A stretch of DNA of 64,000 nucleotides from Paracoccus sp. SMMA_5_TC (GTDB taxonomy: Bacteria; Pseudomonadota; Alphaproteobacteria; Rhodobacterales; Rhodobacteraceae). Each line of letters starts with the position of its first letter. The first letter of the stretch is position 1. The translations under genes and the position numbers were made by a program. Below the pieces are notes generated by a model. The model saw only the letters and a list, made by a program, of their open reading frames with translations. It was not told the origin of the DNA and made no database searches. Below, in pieces: positions 1-10,966 of this stretch. Location of the stretch: positions 77,169-141,168 of the forward strand of contig NZ_CP102357.1 of assembly GCF_009696685.2 (NCBI RefSeq), given 5' to 3'.

Positions 1-5
1 CGTAA

Positions 6-33
6 GCCCGCGCCGATGGGCACCGGCGCGGGC
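6..33 (-). terminator. Hairpin terminator downstream of katG
   Basis: A 10-bp perfect GC stem (6-15 with 24-33) encloses an 8-base loop and begins 9 bases past the katG stop codon. Read on the minus strand, only a short TTA follows it. It is therefore a strong hairpin without a proper U-tract, and probably the transcription end of katG. Confidence 0.6.
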
Positions 34-41
34 AGCTTTGG

Positions 42-2270
<2,229 letters not shown>

Positions 2271-2313
2271 TTAGACCCGATTCATCATCATGGGAAATTC
2301 TTTTACATTCTCT

Positions 2314-2333
2314 TTATAATAATCATTATTTAT
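2314..2333. promoter_or_regulatory. Fur/PerR-like AT-rich palindrome upstream of katG
   Basis: AATAATCATTATT at 2318-2330 is a perfect 13-base palindrome in an AT-rich island of about 50 bases within very GC-rich DNA. It lies about 100 bases upstream of the katG start, in the spacer shared with the DUF294 gene. It resembles Fur-family operators: 14 of 19 bases match the E. coli Fur consensus, and about 11 of 14 match PerR half-sites. Regulation of katG by a Fur-family protein is inferred. Confidence 0.45.
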
Positions 2334-2416
2334 GACCGGCGCGCGCGGCTGCTTGTGCGGCGGCCAGCTACCCCCTAGGATCGCATTCGTTCCTTGCAGC
2401 GACATGGGATTGCGTC

Positions 2417-3871
2417 GTGTCTCAGGATCCGCAGGCGCCCGCGTTGGCCGATGAACCCTCGCCGCTGCTGGCGCTGATGACCGCGCGGGTCGGCGATGCC
2501 TTGCTGCGTCGGCCGCATCTGGTCGAGGCGGCGACGGATCTGGCGACGCTTTGCCGCGACCTGTCGGCCCTGGGCGCGACCGAGGCATTGGTGCGCGATG
2601 GTGCGCGGCTGGGCATCTTTACCGCCACCGATCTGGTGTCCGCCGTCGCCAGCGGCAGGCCGGCCGAGCGCATCGCCGTGGGCGAACTGGCGCGCTTCGA
2701 GCCATGGACCGTCAACATCGACGACCCGCTGTCCGAGGCGCTGGCGCTGATGCTGCGTCATCGCGTTCACCGCCTGCTGGTGCGCCAGGACGATCAGGTC
2801 GTCGCCATTCTGGGACAGATGGACCTGATGGCCTTTGTCGCCAATCACGCGCAGCTTATCAGCGCCGAGGCGGCGCGCGCGCCCGACATCGCCGCCCTGA
2901 CCCGCGCCGCCACCCAGGTGGCGCCGATGATCCGGGCGCTGGCCGGCGACGGGGTGCGCGTCGAACTGATCGCCGCGCTGGTGGGGCGGGTCAACCGGCA
3001 GATCTTCCTGCGGCTGTGGGAATTGCTGGCGCCGCCGGAACTGATCGACAACAGCTGCCTGATCGTCATGGGCAGCGAAGGCCGTGCCGAACAGGTCATG
3101 CGCACCGACCAGGACAATGGCCTGATCCTGCGCGACGGCTTCGATTTCCCCGACCTTGCGGCGATCACAACCCGCTTTACCGAGGCGCTGGCGGATTTCG
3201 GCTATCCGCCCTGCCCCGGCGGGATCATGTTGAGCCGCCCGCAATGGTGCCAGAGCGTCAGCGGCTTTGCCCGCAGCCTGGCGGAATGGAGCCTGGGCGA
3301 AACCGCCGACGGGCCGATGAACCTGGCCATCTTTCTGGACGCGGCGCCGGTTGCCGGGGATGCCGGGCTGCTGGCACAGCTGCGCCAGGGGCTTTATCGC
3401 CGTCTGGCGGGCGATGACGCCTTTCTGGCCCGGTTCGCACTGGCGCTGCGCCAGTTCGACCATGTCGCGCCCGGCGGCTGGTGGCGGCGCCTGCCCGGCA
3501 TGCGCGGCCCCGAGGCGGCCGAGATCGACCTGAAAAAGCTGGGTATATTTCCGCTGGTGCATGGGGTGCGCGCGCTGGCCCTGCAATATGGCATCGCGCC
3601 GCCGGGCACCGCCGACCGGCTGCGCCTGCTGGCCCAGGCCGGGCGCATCGACCCGACCCTGGCGCGCGACCTGATCGAGGCGCTGCATTGCATGATGGGG
3701 CTGAAGCTGGCCGCGAACCTGGCCCAGGCGGCGCAGGGGCGCCCCCCCGACAACAGCATCCGCCCGGTGGAACTGGGCCGGCTGGACCGGCAGGCGCTGC
3801 GCGATTCGCTCAACATCGTGCGCAGCTTCAAGCAGTGGCTGGGGCTGCATTTTCATCTGGACATGCTGTAG
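2417..3871 (+). CDS. DUF294-type nucleotidyltransferase with CBS domains
   Basis: Residues of about 35-150 form a CBS pair, seen in segments such as FEPWTVNIDDPLSEALALM and HRVHRLLV. A DUF294 nucleotidyltransferase domain follows, with the core IVMGSEGRAEQVMRTDQDNG and its Gly-Ser plus Asp-x-Asp metal motif. The rest is the DUF294 C-terminal domain. Relatives often also carry an N-terminal cyclic-nucleotide-binding domain; this 484-residue form lacks one, and none is visible upstream. The start is GTG, since no better in-frame start exists. Downstream are a response regulator and a PAS-exonuclease, apparently co-transcribed. In proteobacteria such genes often neighbour acetate uptake and activation genes, but none is in this window. 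The substrate is unknown. Confidence 0.85.
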   Translation: MSQDPQAPALADEPSPLLALMTARVGDALLRRPHLVEAATDLATLCRDLSALGATEALVRDGARLGIFTATDLVSAVASGRPAERIAVGELARFEPWTVNIDDPLSEALALMLRHRVHRLLVRQDDQVVAILGQMDLMAFVANHAQLISAEAARAPDIAALTRAATQVAPMIRALAGDGVRVELIAALVGRVNRQIFLRLWELLAPPELIDNSCLIVMGSEGRAEQVMRTDQDNGLILRDGFDFPDLAAITTRFTEALADFGYPPCPGGIMLSRPQWCQSVSGFARSLAEWSLGETADGPMNLAIFLDAAPVAGDAGLLAQLRQGLYRRLAGDDAFLARFALALRQFDHVAPGGWWRRLPGMRGPEAAEIDLKKLGIFPLVHGVRALALQYGIAPPGTADRLRLLAQAGRIDPTLARDLIEALHCMMGLKLAANLAQAAQGRPPDNSIRPVELGRLDRQALRDSLNIVRSFKQWLGLHFHLDML

Positions 3872-3922
3872 CCTGTCGGGCGCAGCATGGGGGGTGCGAG
3901 CTGGAAGGACAAAGGGGGGCAC

Positions 3923-4288
3923 ATGGGCACGCGGGTGCTGATCGCGGATGACGAACCGAACATCGTGCTGTCGCTGTCGTTCCTGCTCAGGCGCGCCGGC
4001 TATGAGGTGCTGACCGCCGCCGATGGTGCCCAGGCGCTGGCCCTGATCCGCAGCGCCCGGCCGCGGCTGGTGCTGCTGGACGGGGCCATGCCGGGTCTGA
4101 GCGGCTTCGAGGTCTGCGAGGCCGTGCGCGCCGACCCGCAGATCCGCGACACGCTGATTCTGATGCTGACCGCCAAGGCGCGCGATGTCGATGTCGCCCG
4201 CGGCATGGGCGCGGGCGCGGACGCCTATGTGACCAAGCCGTTTTCGACCCATGCCCTGATGGACCGCATCCGCGAGATGCTGGCATGA
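3923..4288 (+). CDS. Single-domain response regulator
   Basis: A 122-residue CheY-like receiver domain with no output domain. It has the acidic pair Asp9-Asp10 in IADDEPN, the phospho-acceptor Asp53 in VLLDGAMPG, a Thr in MLTAK and the conserved lysine in VTKPF. The ATG at 3923 was chosen because a G-rich ribosome site lies directly upstream; a start at 3887 would add 12 residues unlike the family. The stop codon overlaps the next start as ATGA, so it is translationally coupled to the PAS-exonuclease protein. Its kinase is unknown: the only nearby kinase-like protein has lost the phospho-accepting histidine. Confidence 0.9.
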   Translation: MGTRVLIADDEPNIVLSLSFLLRRAGYEVLTAADGAQALALIRSARPRLVLLDGAMPGLSGFEVCEAVRADPQIRDTLILMLTAKARDVDVARGMGAGADAYVTKPFSTHALMDRIREMLA

Positions 4289-6393
4289 ACGGCCGTCGCG
4301 GCGCCTGGCTGGCTGTGGTCGCCCCGGCGCTGGCGCTGGCGCTATGGGCCCTGGCCGGGTTGGCACTGTGGCGGGTCGTGCTGCCAGCGGGCTTGGCCGG
4401 GGACTGGGATCAGGCGCTGGCATCGGCCGCCACCGCCCTGGCCGGTTGGCTGGCACTGGGCGCTGCGGCGGCAGCCTGGACGGGTTGGCAGCTTTACCAG
4501 CGCCTGATCGCCGCGCCGCGCCGGCTGGCCGACGGCGCGCAGCTGCTGGCACTGGACCCCGCCGCGCCGCCGCTGGCGGAACAGGGCCCGCAGGCCGGTC
4601 TGGCACAGGCGGTGAACCGGCTGGCGGCGACGGCCTCGGCGCTGCGCGCGGACATGGACAACATGGTGCAGGAGGCCAGCCGCAAGGTGGCGCGGGAACG
4701 CGACCAGCTGGGCGCGCTGATGGCGCAGCTGCATCAAAGCGTGGTGGTCTGCAATCTGGACGGTCAGATCCTGCTCTATAACGACCGCGCCCGGACGCTG
4801 TTTCAGGCACTGTCCGACACGCCCGAGGTCGCCGGCGGCGCCGATCTGATCGGGCTGGGCCGCTCGATCCATGCGCTGATCGACCGCGCGCTGATCGACC
4901 ATGCCTTGCAGACCGTGACCCGCCACCAGGCCCGGGGCCAGGGCGCAGCCTCGGCCCGCTTCGTCACCGCCCGCAGAGACCGCCTGTTGCAGGTGGTGCT
5001 GGCCCCGGTGCAGGCCGGCGGCTATGTGCTGCTGTTCGAGGACGTGACCCGCCAGCTCTCGAGCCAGTCGGCGCAGGACAAGCGCCTGATCGCCCTGACC
5101 GAGGCCAGCCGCGCCGCGCTGGCCAACATGCAGGCGGCGCTGGACATGCTGGAATTCCCCGATCTGCAACCGCAAGAGCGTGACGGCTTTCAACGCATCG
5201 TCCGCGACGAGGTCGCCACCCTGGCCGCGCGGCTGGACAAGATGGGGGCGGATACCGCCCATGATCTGCTGACGCGCTGGCCCTTGCAGGAAATGCCGGG
5301 CGCCGATCTGCTCGAGGCGGCGGCGGCGCATATCCGCGCCCGCCACGGCCAACCGCCGCAGGTGCAGGATCTGGCGCCGGACCTGTGGCTGAACCTGGAC
5401 AGTTTCGCCCTGATCGAGGTGCTGGCCGACCTGGCCGGGCGGCTGGGCGCAGGGGATCCAGGCGTGCTGCGGTTGCGGCTGTCGGTGCCGGGGCGGGGGC
5501 GGGCGCATCTGGACCTGGTCTGGCCGCAGGCGCTGACCGCCGGGCGCGACCTCACCCCGCTGCTGGCGCAGACGGGCGCCGGGCTGGACCCGCGCGCGGT
5601 GGCCGAACGTCACGGCGGCGCGCTGTGGCTGGAACAGGACGCCGCGCATGGCGAAAGCTTTCTGCGCTTTCTGCTGCCGGTGGCGGGGTCCGCACCCCCC
5701 ACCGCAGCCGCCGCCACGCCGGCCAGCGCGCCGCGGCCCGAGTTCTACGATTTCGACCTCTTCGCCCGCAGCGCCCCCGACACCGCGCTGGACGACAGGC
5801 GGCTGGACAGCCTGAGCTTTACGGTTTTCGATTGCGAAACCACCGGCCTCGACCCCGCCGGCGGCGACGAGATCATCCAGATCGGCGCGGTGCGCCTGGT
5901 CAACGGCAAGATCCTGCAGGGCGAATGTTTCGACCAGCTGATCGACCCGCGCCGGCCGATCCCTGAAAGCTCGATCCCGTTTCACGGCATCCTGCCGCAG
6001 ATGGTGCGCGGTCAGCCCACCATCGACAAGGTGCTGCCGGCCTTTCATGCCTTTGCCGCCGATTCGGTTCTGGTCGGGCACAATGTCGCCTTCGACATGC
6101 GCTTTCTGCAGCTGAAAGAGCCGCAGACCGGGCTGAAGTTCGACCAGCCGGTGCTGGACACGCTGCTGCTGGCCAGCATCGCCCAGCCCGAGGAACCCTC
6201 GCACGCGCTCGAGGCGATCGCCGCGCGGCTGGGGGTCAGCATCGGGGCGCGCCACAACGCTTTGGCCGATGCCATGGCCACGGCGCAGGTGTTCCTGCGG
6301 CTGTGGCCGCTGCTGGAACAGCGCGGGCTGGCCACGCTGGGCCAGGTGCGGGCGGCGGCCGCGCGATCCTATTACGCCCGACTGCGCTATTGA
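4285..6393 (+). CDS. Membrane PAS sensor fused to a DEDDh 3'-5' exonuclease
   Basis: Two N-terminal membrane helices (about 7-30 and 40-66) are followed by a linker and a PAS-like region (about 145-260). A kinase-like helical region follows (about 270-320) in which the usual His-Glu-Leu-Arg motif is missing, then a degenerate ATPase-like segment (about 365-465). The C-terminal domain from about 510 is a DnaQ/PolC epsilon-type exonuclease with a complete DEDDh set: Asp516, Glu518, Asp604, His657 and Asp662. The sensor half therefore looks catalytically dead as a kinase while the nuclease looks active. It overlaps the response regulator gene by 4 bases and runs convergently into matB with a 6-base gap. 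Its nucleic-acid substrate and signal are unknown. Confidence 0.85.
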   Translation: MNGRRGAWLAVVAPALALALWALAGLALWRVVLPAGLAGDWDQALASAATALAGWLALGAAAAAWTGWQLYQRLIAAPRRLADGAQLLALDPAAPPLAEQGPQAGLAQAVNRLAATASALRADMDNMVQEASRKVARERDQLGALMAQLHQSVVVCNLDGQILLYNDRARTLFQALSDTPEVAGGADLIGLGRSIHALIDRALIDHALQTVTRHQARGQGAASARFVTARRDRLLQVVLAPVQAGGYVLLFEDVTRQLSSQSAQDKRLIALTEASRAALANMQAALDMLEFPDLQPQERDGFQRIVRDEVATLAARLDKMGADTAHDLLTRWPLQEMPGADLLEAAAAHIRARHGQPPQVQDLAPDLWLNLDSFALIEVLADLAGRLGAGDPGVLRLRLSVPGRGRAHLDLVWPQALTAGRDLTPLLAQTGAGLDPRAVAERHGGALWLEQDAAHGESFLRFLLPVAGSAPPTAAAATPASAPRPEFYDFDLFARSAPDTALDDRRLDSLSFTVFDCETTGLDPAGGDEIIQIGAVRLVNGKILQGECFDQLIDPRRPIPESSIPFHGILPQMVRGQPTIDKVLPAFHAFAADSVLVGHNVAFDMRFLQLKEPQTGLKFDQPVLDTLLLASIAQPEEPSHALEAIAARLGVSIGARHNALADAMATAQVFLRLWPLLEQRGLATLGQVRAAAARSYYARLRY

Positions 6394-6399
6394 CCCGGC

Positions 6400-7914
6400 C
6401 TAGCCGTAAAGCCCGGCATAACGGTCGCGCAGCTGGTTCTTCTGCACCTTGCCCATGGTGTTGCGCGGCAGTTCGTCCAGGAACAGCACCCGTTTGGGCA
6501 GCTTGAAGCGCGCCAGCCGCGGGGCCAGCGCCGCGAGGATCGCGGACTCGGTCGCGGGGTGGTCGGGATCGGGCACCACCACGGCGGTCACCGCCTCGCC
6601 CAGATCGGGGTGGCTCAGGCCGATGACCGCGGACTCCACCACCCCCGGCAGGGCGTCGATTTCGGTCTCGACCTCCCTGGGATAGACGTTCAGCCCGCCC
6701 GAGATCACCAGATCCTTGCCGCGCCCGACGATCTGCAGATAGCCGTTGTCGTCGAAACAGCCCAGATCGCCGGTGATGAAGAACCCGTCCGGCCGCAGTT
6801 CGGCCGCTGTCTTTTCCGGCATCTGCCAATAGCCCTTGAACACATTGGGACCGCGCACTTCGACCATGCCGATCTGGCCCTGGGGCAGGGTCTCGCCGCT
6901 GACAGGATCGGTCACCTTGACCTCGACCCCCGGCAGCGGCAGGCCCACGGTCCCCGCCACCCGCGGCCCCTCATAGGGGTTCGAGGTGTTCATGTTGGTT
7001 TCCGTCATCCCATAGCGTTCCAGGATGGCGTGGCCGGTGCGCTGCTGCCAGGCGCGATGCGTTTCGGCCAAAAGCGGCGCCGAGCCCGAGACGAACAGCC
7101 GCATCCCCGCCGTGCTTGTCCGGTCCAGGCCGGGTTCGGCCAGCAGCCGGACATAGAATGTCGGCACCCCCATCAACACGCTGGCCCGTCCCATCAGCCC
7201 CAGCACCTGCGCCGGGTCGAATTTCGGCAGGAAGATCATCGAGGCGCCGGAAAACAGCGTCACATTGCTGGCCACGAAAAGCCCGTGGGTGTGAAATATC
7301 GGCAGCGCATGGATCAGCACGTCGCGCTGGTCAAAGCGCCAGGCCTGCTGCAGCGCGCGGGTGTTCGATACCAGATTGCCGTGGCTGAGCATCGCCCCCT
7401 TGGACCGCCCCGTCGTCCCCGAGGTATAAAGCAGCGCCGCCAGATCGTCCGCGCCGCGCGGCACGGTGGCGAAATCGCCCTCCCGCCCCGCCGCCGCCGC
7501 CTCGCCCAGCGTTCCCGACCCGTCGGCCCCCAGCGTCATCAGCCGCGCCCCCGCCGCCTGCGCCACCGGCGCCAGCTTCGGCGCAGCGGCAGGGTCGCAG
7601 ACGAACAGCCGCGGGGTGGCATCGCCGATGAAATAGGCGATCTCGGCCGGGGTATAGGCGGTGTTCAGCGGCAGGAACACCGCCCCCGCCCGCAGGCTGG
7701 CCAGATACAGCATCAGCGCCGGCACCGATTTTTCCACCTGCGCCGCCACGCGGTCGCCCGGCACCACGCCCAGGGACACCAGCGCATGCGCCATGCGCGC
7801 GCTGGCCGCCAGGATGTCGGCATAGCTCAGACGGTGGCCGTCGGGGGTTTCGATGGCCGTGGCCTTGGGATCGACGATACCTTCGGCCAGCAGGTGAAAC
7901 AGGTTCTGGTTCAT
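6400..7914 (-). CDS. matB: Malonyl-CoA synthetase MatB
   Basis: Activates malonate to malonyl-CoA using ATP, through a malonyl-AMP intermediate. The protein keeps the adenylate-forming motifs in order: YTSGTTGRSKGAMLSHGNL, the MatB-typical HALPIFHTHGLFV, ERYGMTETNMNTSNPYEG, GDLG, and the C-terminal catalytic lysine in RNTMGKVQKN. The start was placed at 7914 (MNQNLFHLL), giving 504 residues as in known MatB proteins; the longer frame adds 41 residues of non-family sequence. No malonyl-CoA decarboxylase or malonate transporter is visible in the window. The small gap to the divergent nitroreductase suggests a shared promoter region. Confidence 0.93.
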   Translation of the reverse strand: MNQNLFHLLAEGIVDPKATAIETPDGHRLSYADILAASARMAHALVSLGVVPGDRVAAQVEKSVPALMLYLASLRAGAVFLPLNTAYTPAEIAYFIGDATPRLFVCDPAAAPKLAPVAQAAGARLMTLGADGSGTLGEAAAAGREGDFATVPRGADDLAALLYTSGTTGRSKGAMLSHGNLVSNTRALQQAWRFDQRDVLIHALPIFHTHGLFVASNVTLFSGASMIFLPKFDPAQVLGLMGRASVLMGVPTFYVRLLAEPGLDRTSTAGMRLFVSGSAPLLAETHRAWQQRTGHAILERYGMTETNMNTSNPYEGPRVAGTVGLPLPGVEVKVTDPVSGETLPQGQIGMVEVRGPNVFKGYWQMPEKTAAELRPDGFFITGDLGCFDDNGYLQIVGRGKDLVISGGLNVYPREVETEIDALPGVVESAVIGLSHPDLGEAVTAVVVPDPDHPATESAILAALAPRLARFKLPKRVLFLDELPRNTMGKVQKNQLRDRYAGLYG

Positions 7915-8035
7915 GCGCGCTCCATGCGGTCGGGGGTCGCATGTCAAGACATCGCGCAGATGCCGGGCCGGCGCAAGCATCGCGGGTCGCGCGCGGCCTT
8001 GACCCCTGCCCGGCCATCGGACAAGTTCCCTGCCC

Positions 8036-8728
8036 ATGAACGGCGATGCAGAGATGACAGCGGCCTTTGCCGGGCTGATGCGGCGGCGACGCTCGATCCG
8101 GGCCTATCAGCCGCGCCCGGTCGAGCGCGCCATGGTCGAGGAAATCTGCCGCCTCGCCCGCACCGCGCCTAGCGGCGCCAATCTGCAACCGGGTCATTTC
8201 CATGTGCTGACCGGCGCCCCGCTGCTGGACCTGATCGCGGGGATCGAGGCCGCCATCGACGCGGGCGAGCCCGAACATTGCGAATACAGCTATTTCCCCG
8301 AGCCGATGCCGCCTGAACTCAAGGCGCGTCAACGGGCGGCAGGGTTTGCGCTTTATCAGGCGCTGGGGGTGTCGCGGCGCGACCTGGAGGGACGGCGGGC
8401 GCATTTTCGCCGCAATTATCGCTTTTTCGATGCGCCGGTGGGGGTGATTGTCAGCATCGACCGACGCATGGGCAGCGGCTGCTTCATGGACCTGGGCATG
8501 AGCCTGATGGGCTTTCTGCTGGCGGCCGAGGCCCAGGGCCTGGGCGCCACCGGCATCGGCGCCATGGCCAATTACGGGGCGGTGATCCACCGCTTGCTGG
8601 ACCTGCCGCCGCAGGAAATGGTGGTCTGCGGCATCGCGCTTGGCTGGCCCGACCCCGAGGCACCGGAAAACCGTCTGCGCACCGCGCGCGAGGATCTGCC
8701 CGCCTTTACCAGCTTTCGCGGCTTCTAG
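8036..8728 (+). CDS. Nitroreductase family flavoprotein
   Basis: An FMN-dependent NAD(P)H oxidoreductase of the nitroreductase fold. The FMN-binding start RRRRSIRAYQPRPV and the segment TAPSGANLQPGHFHVL are typical. The C-terminal half has GATGIGAMANYGAVIH and the family ending of a short hydrophobic stretch followed by FRGF. The length of 230 residues is normal. The start is ATG at 8036; a second in-frame ATG at 8054 is equally possible because neither has a clear ribosome site. It is divergent from matB and its stop overlaps the thiolase stop by 3 bases. Its physiological substrate cannot be read from the sequence. Confidence 0.88.
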   Translation: MNGDAEMTAAFAGLMRRRRSIRAYQPRPVERAMVEEICRLARTAPSGANLQPGHFHVLTGAPLLDLIAGIEAAIDAGEPEHCEYSYFPEPMPPELKARQRAAGFALYQALGVSRRDLEGRRAHFRRNYRFFDAPVGVIVSIDRRMGSGCFMDLGMSLMGFLLAAEAQGLGATGIGAMANYGAVIHRLLDLPPQEMVVCGIALGWPDPEAPENRLRTAREDLPAFTSFRGF

Positions 8729-9816
8729 TCGGCGCGCAGCACCAGGGCGCTGCCCAGTCCGCCGGCGGCGGCGATGGCGGCCAGACCATGCTGGCCCGGC
8801 GCCAGTTCATGGCACAGCCGCACCGCATTGACCGCGCCCGAGGCGCCGATCGGATGGCCGCGCGCCAAGGCCCCGCCGCCACGGTTGACGCGCGCGGGGT
8901 CAAGCCCGATCTCGGCCACGCAGGCCATGGCCTGAACGGCAAAGGCCTCCATGATCTCGGCGGCGGCCAGATCGGCAGGACCAAGCCCGGCCTGCGTCAG
9001 CGCCCGGCGCATGGCCGGCACCGGCGCCAGCCCCGGGCAGCCGGGATCGTCGCCCAGCGTCGCCCCGGACAGGATACGCCAGCGCCGCCCGGGAAGATCG
9101 CGCGCCAACTGATCCGACACCAGCAGGCAAAAGGCGGCGCCATCGGCCGCCACCGCCATGTTCGCGGTGCTGATGCTGCCCGCAACCGACCGCGCCCGCG
9201 CGGCCAGCGTCGGTGACAGCCGCCGGGCAAAGGGGTCGCGGCGCAGCCCGGCCATCGGCACGATCTCGGGCAGGTGGGCAGCAAGCGCGCGGGCATGGCT
9301 GGCGACCGCCCAGCGATCCTGCGCCTCCCGATCCAGCCCGCGGCCGAGCGCCAGGGCCTGCGCGGCCTGCGCCATGTCAGGGTCGCGGTCCGGCCAGGGG
9401 GTAAAGGGCGGCGCGTCATAGGCGACGGGCGGACCCCCTTGCGGATCGGGGCGCAACCGCAGCGGGCGGCGGGAATAGCTTTCGGCCCCGCCGGCGATCA
9501 CCACCCGATGCCGCCCGGCATCGATCAGCGCATCGGCCAGCAACAGGGCGTCAAGCCCGCCGCAGCATTGCCGGTCGATCGACAGGCCCGCCACATCTTG
9601 CCCCAACCCGGCGGCCAGCGCCGCCAGCCGCGCCGGGTTGCCGCCCGCGCCCAGGGCATTCGACAGGATCAGCTCGTCCACCGCATCGGCCGGCAGGCCG
9701 GCATCGGCCAACAGCGCCGCAATCACCGGCGCGGCCAGATCATGGACCTCGTGCCCGGCCAGCGCACCGCCGCGCGGGGCCACCGGGCTGCGGCGGGCGG
9801 CGACGATCACCGCCAT
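8725..9816 (-). CDS. Thiolase-family protein, biotin-operon linked (YhfS-like)
   Basis: A 363-residue thiolase-fold protein. The nucleophile motif [11 protein letters not shown], the GGAESYSR loop and the HPIGASGA active-site loop are present. The second catalytic cysteine, normally in a C-x-G-G-G-x-G motif near the C-terminus, is replaced: the segment reads AIAAAGGLG. The enzyme may thus be a condensing variant or impaired in proton transfer. The start at 9816 (MAVIVAARR) falls 5 bases after the preceding gene's stop; the longer open frame upstream is unrelated. It is the last gene of the bioMNY-ligase-thiolase operon, recalling Bacillus subtilis yhfS beside yhfT and the BioY homologue yhfU. 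A role in biotin or pimelate-type acyl metabolism is an inference. Confidence 0.82.
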   Translation of the reverse strand: MAVIVAARRSPVAPRGGALAGHEVHDLAAPVIAALLADAGLPADAVDELILSNALGAGGNPARLAALAAGLGQDVAGLSIDRQCCGGLDALLLADALIDAGRHRVVIAGGAESYSRRPLRLRPDPQGGPPVAYDAPPFTPWPDRDPDMAQAAQALALGRGLDREAQDRWAVASHARALAAHLPEIVPMAGLRRDPFARRLSPTLAARARSVAGSISTANMAVAADGAAFCLLVSDQLARDLPGRRWRILSGATLGDDPGCPGLAPVPAMRRALTQAGLGPADLAAAEIMEAFAVQAMACVAEIGLDPARVNRGGGALARGHPIGASGAVNAVRLCHELAPGQHGLAAIAAAGGLGSALVLRAD

Positions 9817-9820
9817 GATG

Positions 9821-10966
9821 CTAGGCCCCCTGGGCCATGGGGGCGAAATGCGCGGCCAGCGCCACCAGATCCGGCTTGCCCGAGGCCAGCAGCGGCAGCG
9901 CCGGCAGGTGCCGGATCCAGCGCGGCACCGCGTGATCGCCCAGTTCGTCCCGGCAGGCGCGGCGCAGCGCGCGGGCAAGGGCGGGGTTTTCGGGGCCCTC
10001 GACAACCGCCAGCAGCGCATGGCCGCGCTGCGCATCGGGCAGCGCCAGCGCCGCGCAGACCCCGGCACCGGCAGCGGCCAGAACCGCCTCGACCTCGTCC
10101 AGGCACAGGTTGCGGTCGGCGATGGTGACCACACGGCTGGCCCGGCCCCGCAGGGACAGATACCCCTGCCCGTCCAGCCGGCCCAGATCGCCGACACTCA
10201 CAAAGCCGTCCGCCCGGCGCGCGATCTGCGGCCCCGGCTCGGTATAGCCGTCGAACAGATAGGGGCTGCGCACCCAGATGCCGCCGTCCGGTGCCAGCTG
10301 CATCTCTACCCCCGGATAGGCGCGGCCCACGGAACCGGGCGGGGTGCGATCGTCCGCGATGGTGATGAAGCTGGTTTCCGAGGCGCCGTAGAATTCCCGC
10401 AGCGCCGCATTCGGAAACAGCCCCGTCAGGCCCTGACGGCAGGCGGCGTCCAGCTTGCCACCGCCGCAGATCACCTGCGCCATGCCGGCCAGCGTATCGC
10501 CCCGAGCGGCCAGCAGCAGCCGCCTGAGCTGCGTGGGGGTGGCATAAAGCACCGTCGCCCGCGCCAGTGCCGCCAGTTGCGCGCGCGGGCTGTCGCCGGC
10601 CAGCACCATCAGCCCGCAGCCCAGATGCAGCGCCTCGACCGCGGCATAAAGCGCCAGCGAATGGCCCAGTTCGCCCAGAACCGCATAGCGGTCGCGCGAG
10701 GTGATGCCCAGCAAGGCGCGATTGACCTGAAAGCTGGCGATCCAGGACGCCTGGCTGCGGCGAATGGTCTTGGCCCGCCCCGACGAGCCCGAGCTTTGGC
10801 AGAACACCCAGGGCTGGGGCCCGGCTGCGGCAACACCCTGCGGCCCCGCGTGGATGGCCTGCCGGCGGTGCAGGCAGGCCAGCAGGCTGGCGACCGCCGC
10901 GCGGTTCTGGCCGCGCGCGCCACAGGCGATCGCGTCGGCGTCCGGCGGCGGCGCGAACCAGGTCAC
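9821..10966 (-). CDS. Short AMP-binding acyl-CoA ligase-like protein (YhfT-like)
   Basis: An adenylate-forming enzyme of 381 residues, roughly 100 shorter at the N-terminus than a standard acyl-CoA ligase. All core motifs survive: the P-loop SSGSSGRAKT (near residue 60), REFYGASETS, VSVGDLGRL, the hinge GRASRVVTIADRN and the C-terminal lysine in LASGKPDL. The start is GTG at 10966, forming a GTGA overlap with the bioY stop, so the short form is genuine and translationally coupled. Next to bioY it parallels B. subtilis yhfT. It could activate a biotin-precursor carboxylic acid, but the substrate is not determinable here. Confidence 0.82.
   Translation of the reverse strand: MTWFAPPPDADAIACGARGQNRAAVASLLACLHRRQAIHAGPQGVAAAGPQPWVFCQSSGSSGRAKTIRRSQASWIASFQVNRALLGITSRDRYAVLGELGHSLALYAAVEALHLGCGLMVLAGDSPRAQLAALARATVLYATPTQLRRLLLAARGDTLAGMAQVICGGGKLDAACRQGLTGLFPNAALREFYGASETSFITIADDRTPPGSVGRAYPGVEMQLAPDGGIWVRSPYLFDGYTEPGPQIARRADGFVSVGDLGRLDGQGYLSLRGRASRVVTIADRNLCLDEVEAVLAAAGAGVCAALALPDAQRGHALLAVVEGPENPALARALRRACRDELGDHAVPRWIRHLPALPLLASGKPDLVALAAHFAPMAQGA

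Noticed and set aside
2375..4810. 811-residue antisense open frame opposite the DUF294 and response-regulator genes
   Set aside because: Low-complexity Pro/Arg/Gln composition, no ribosome site, and it covers three well-supported genes.
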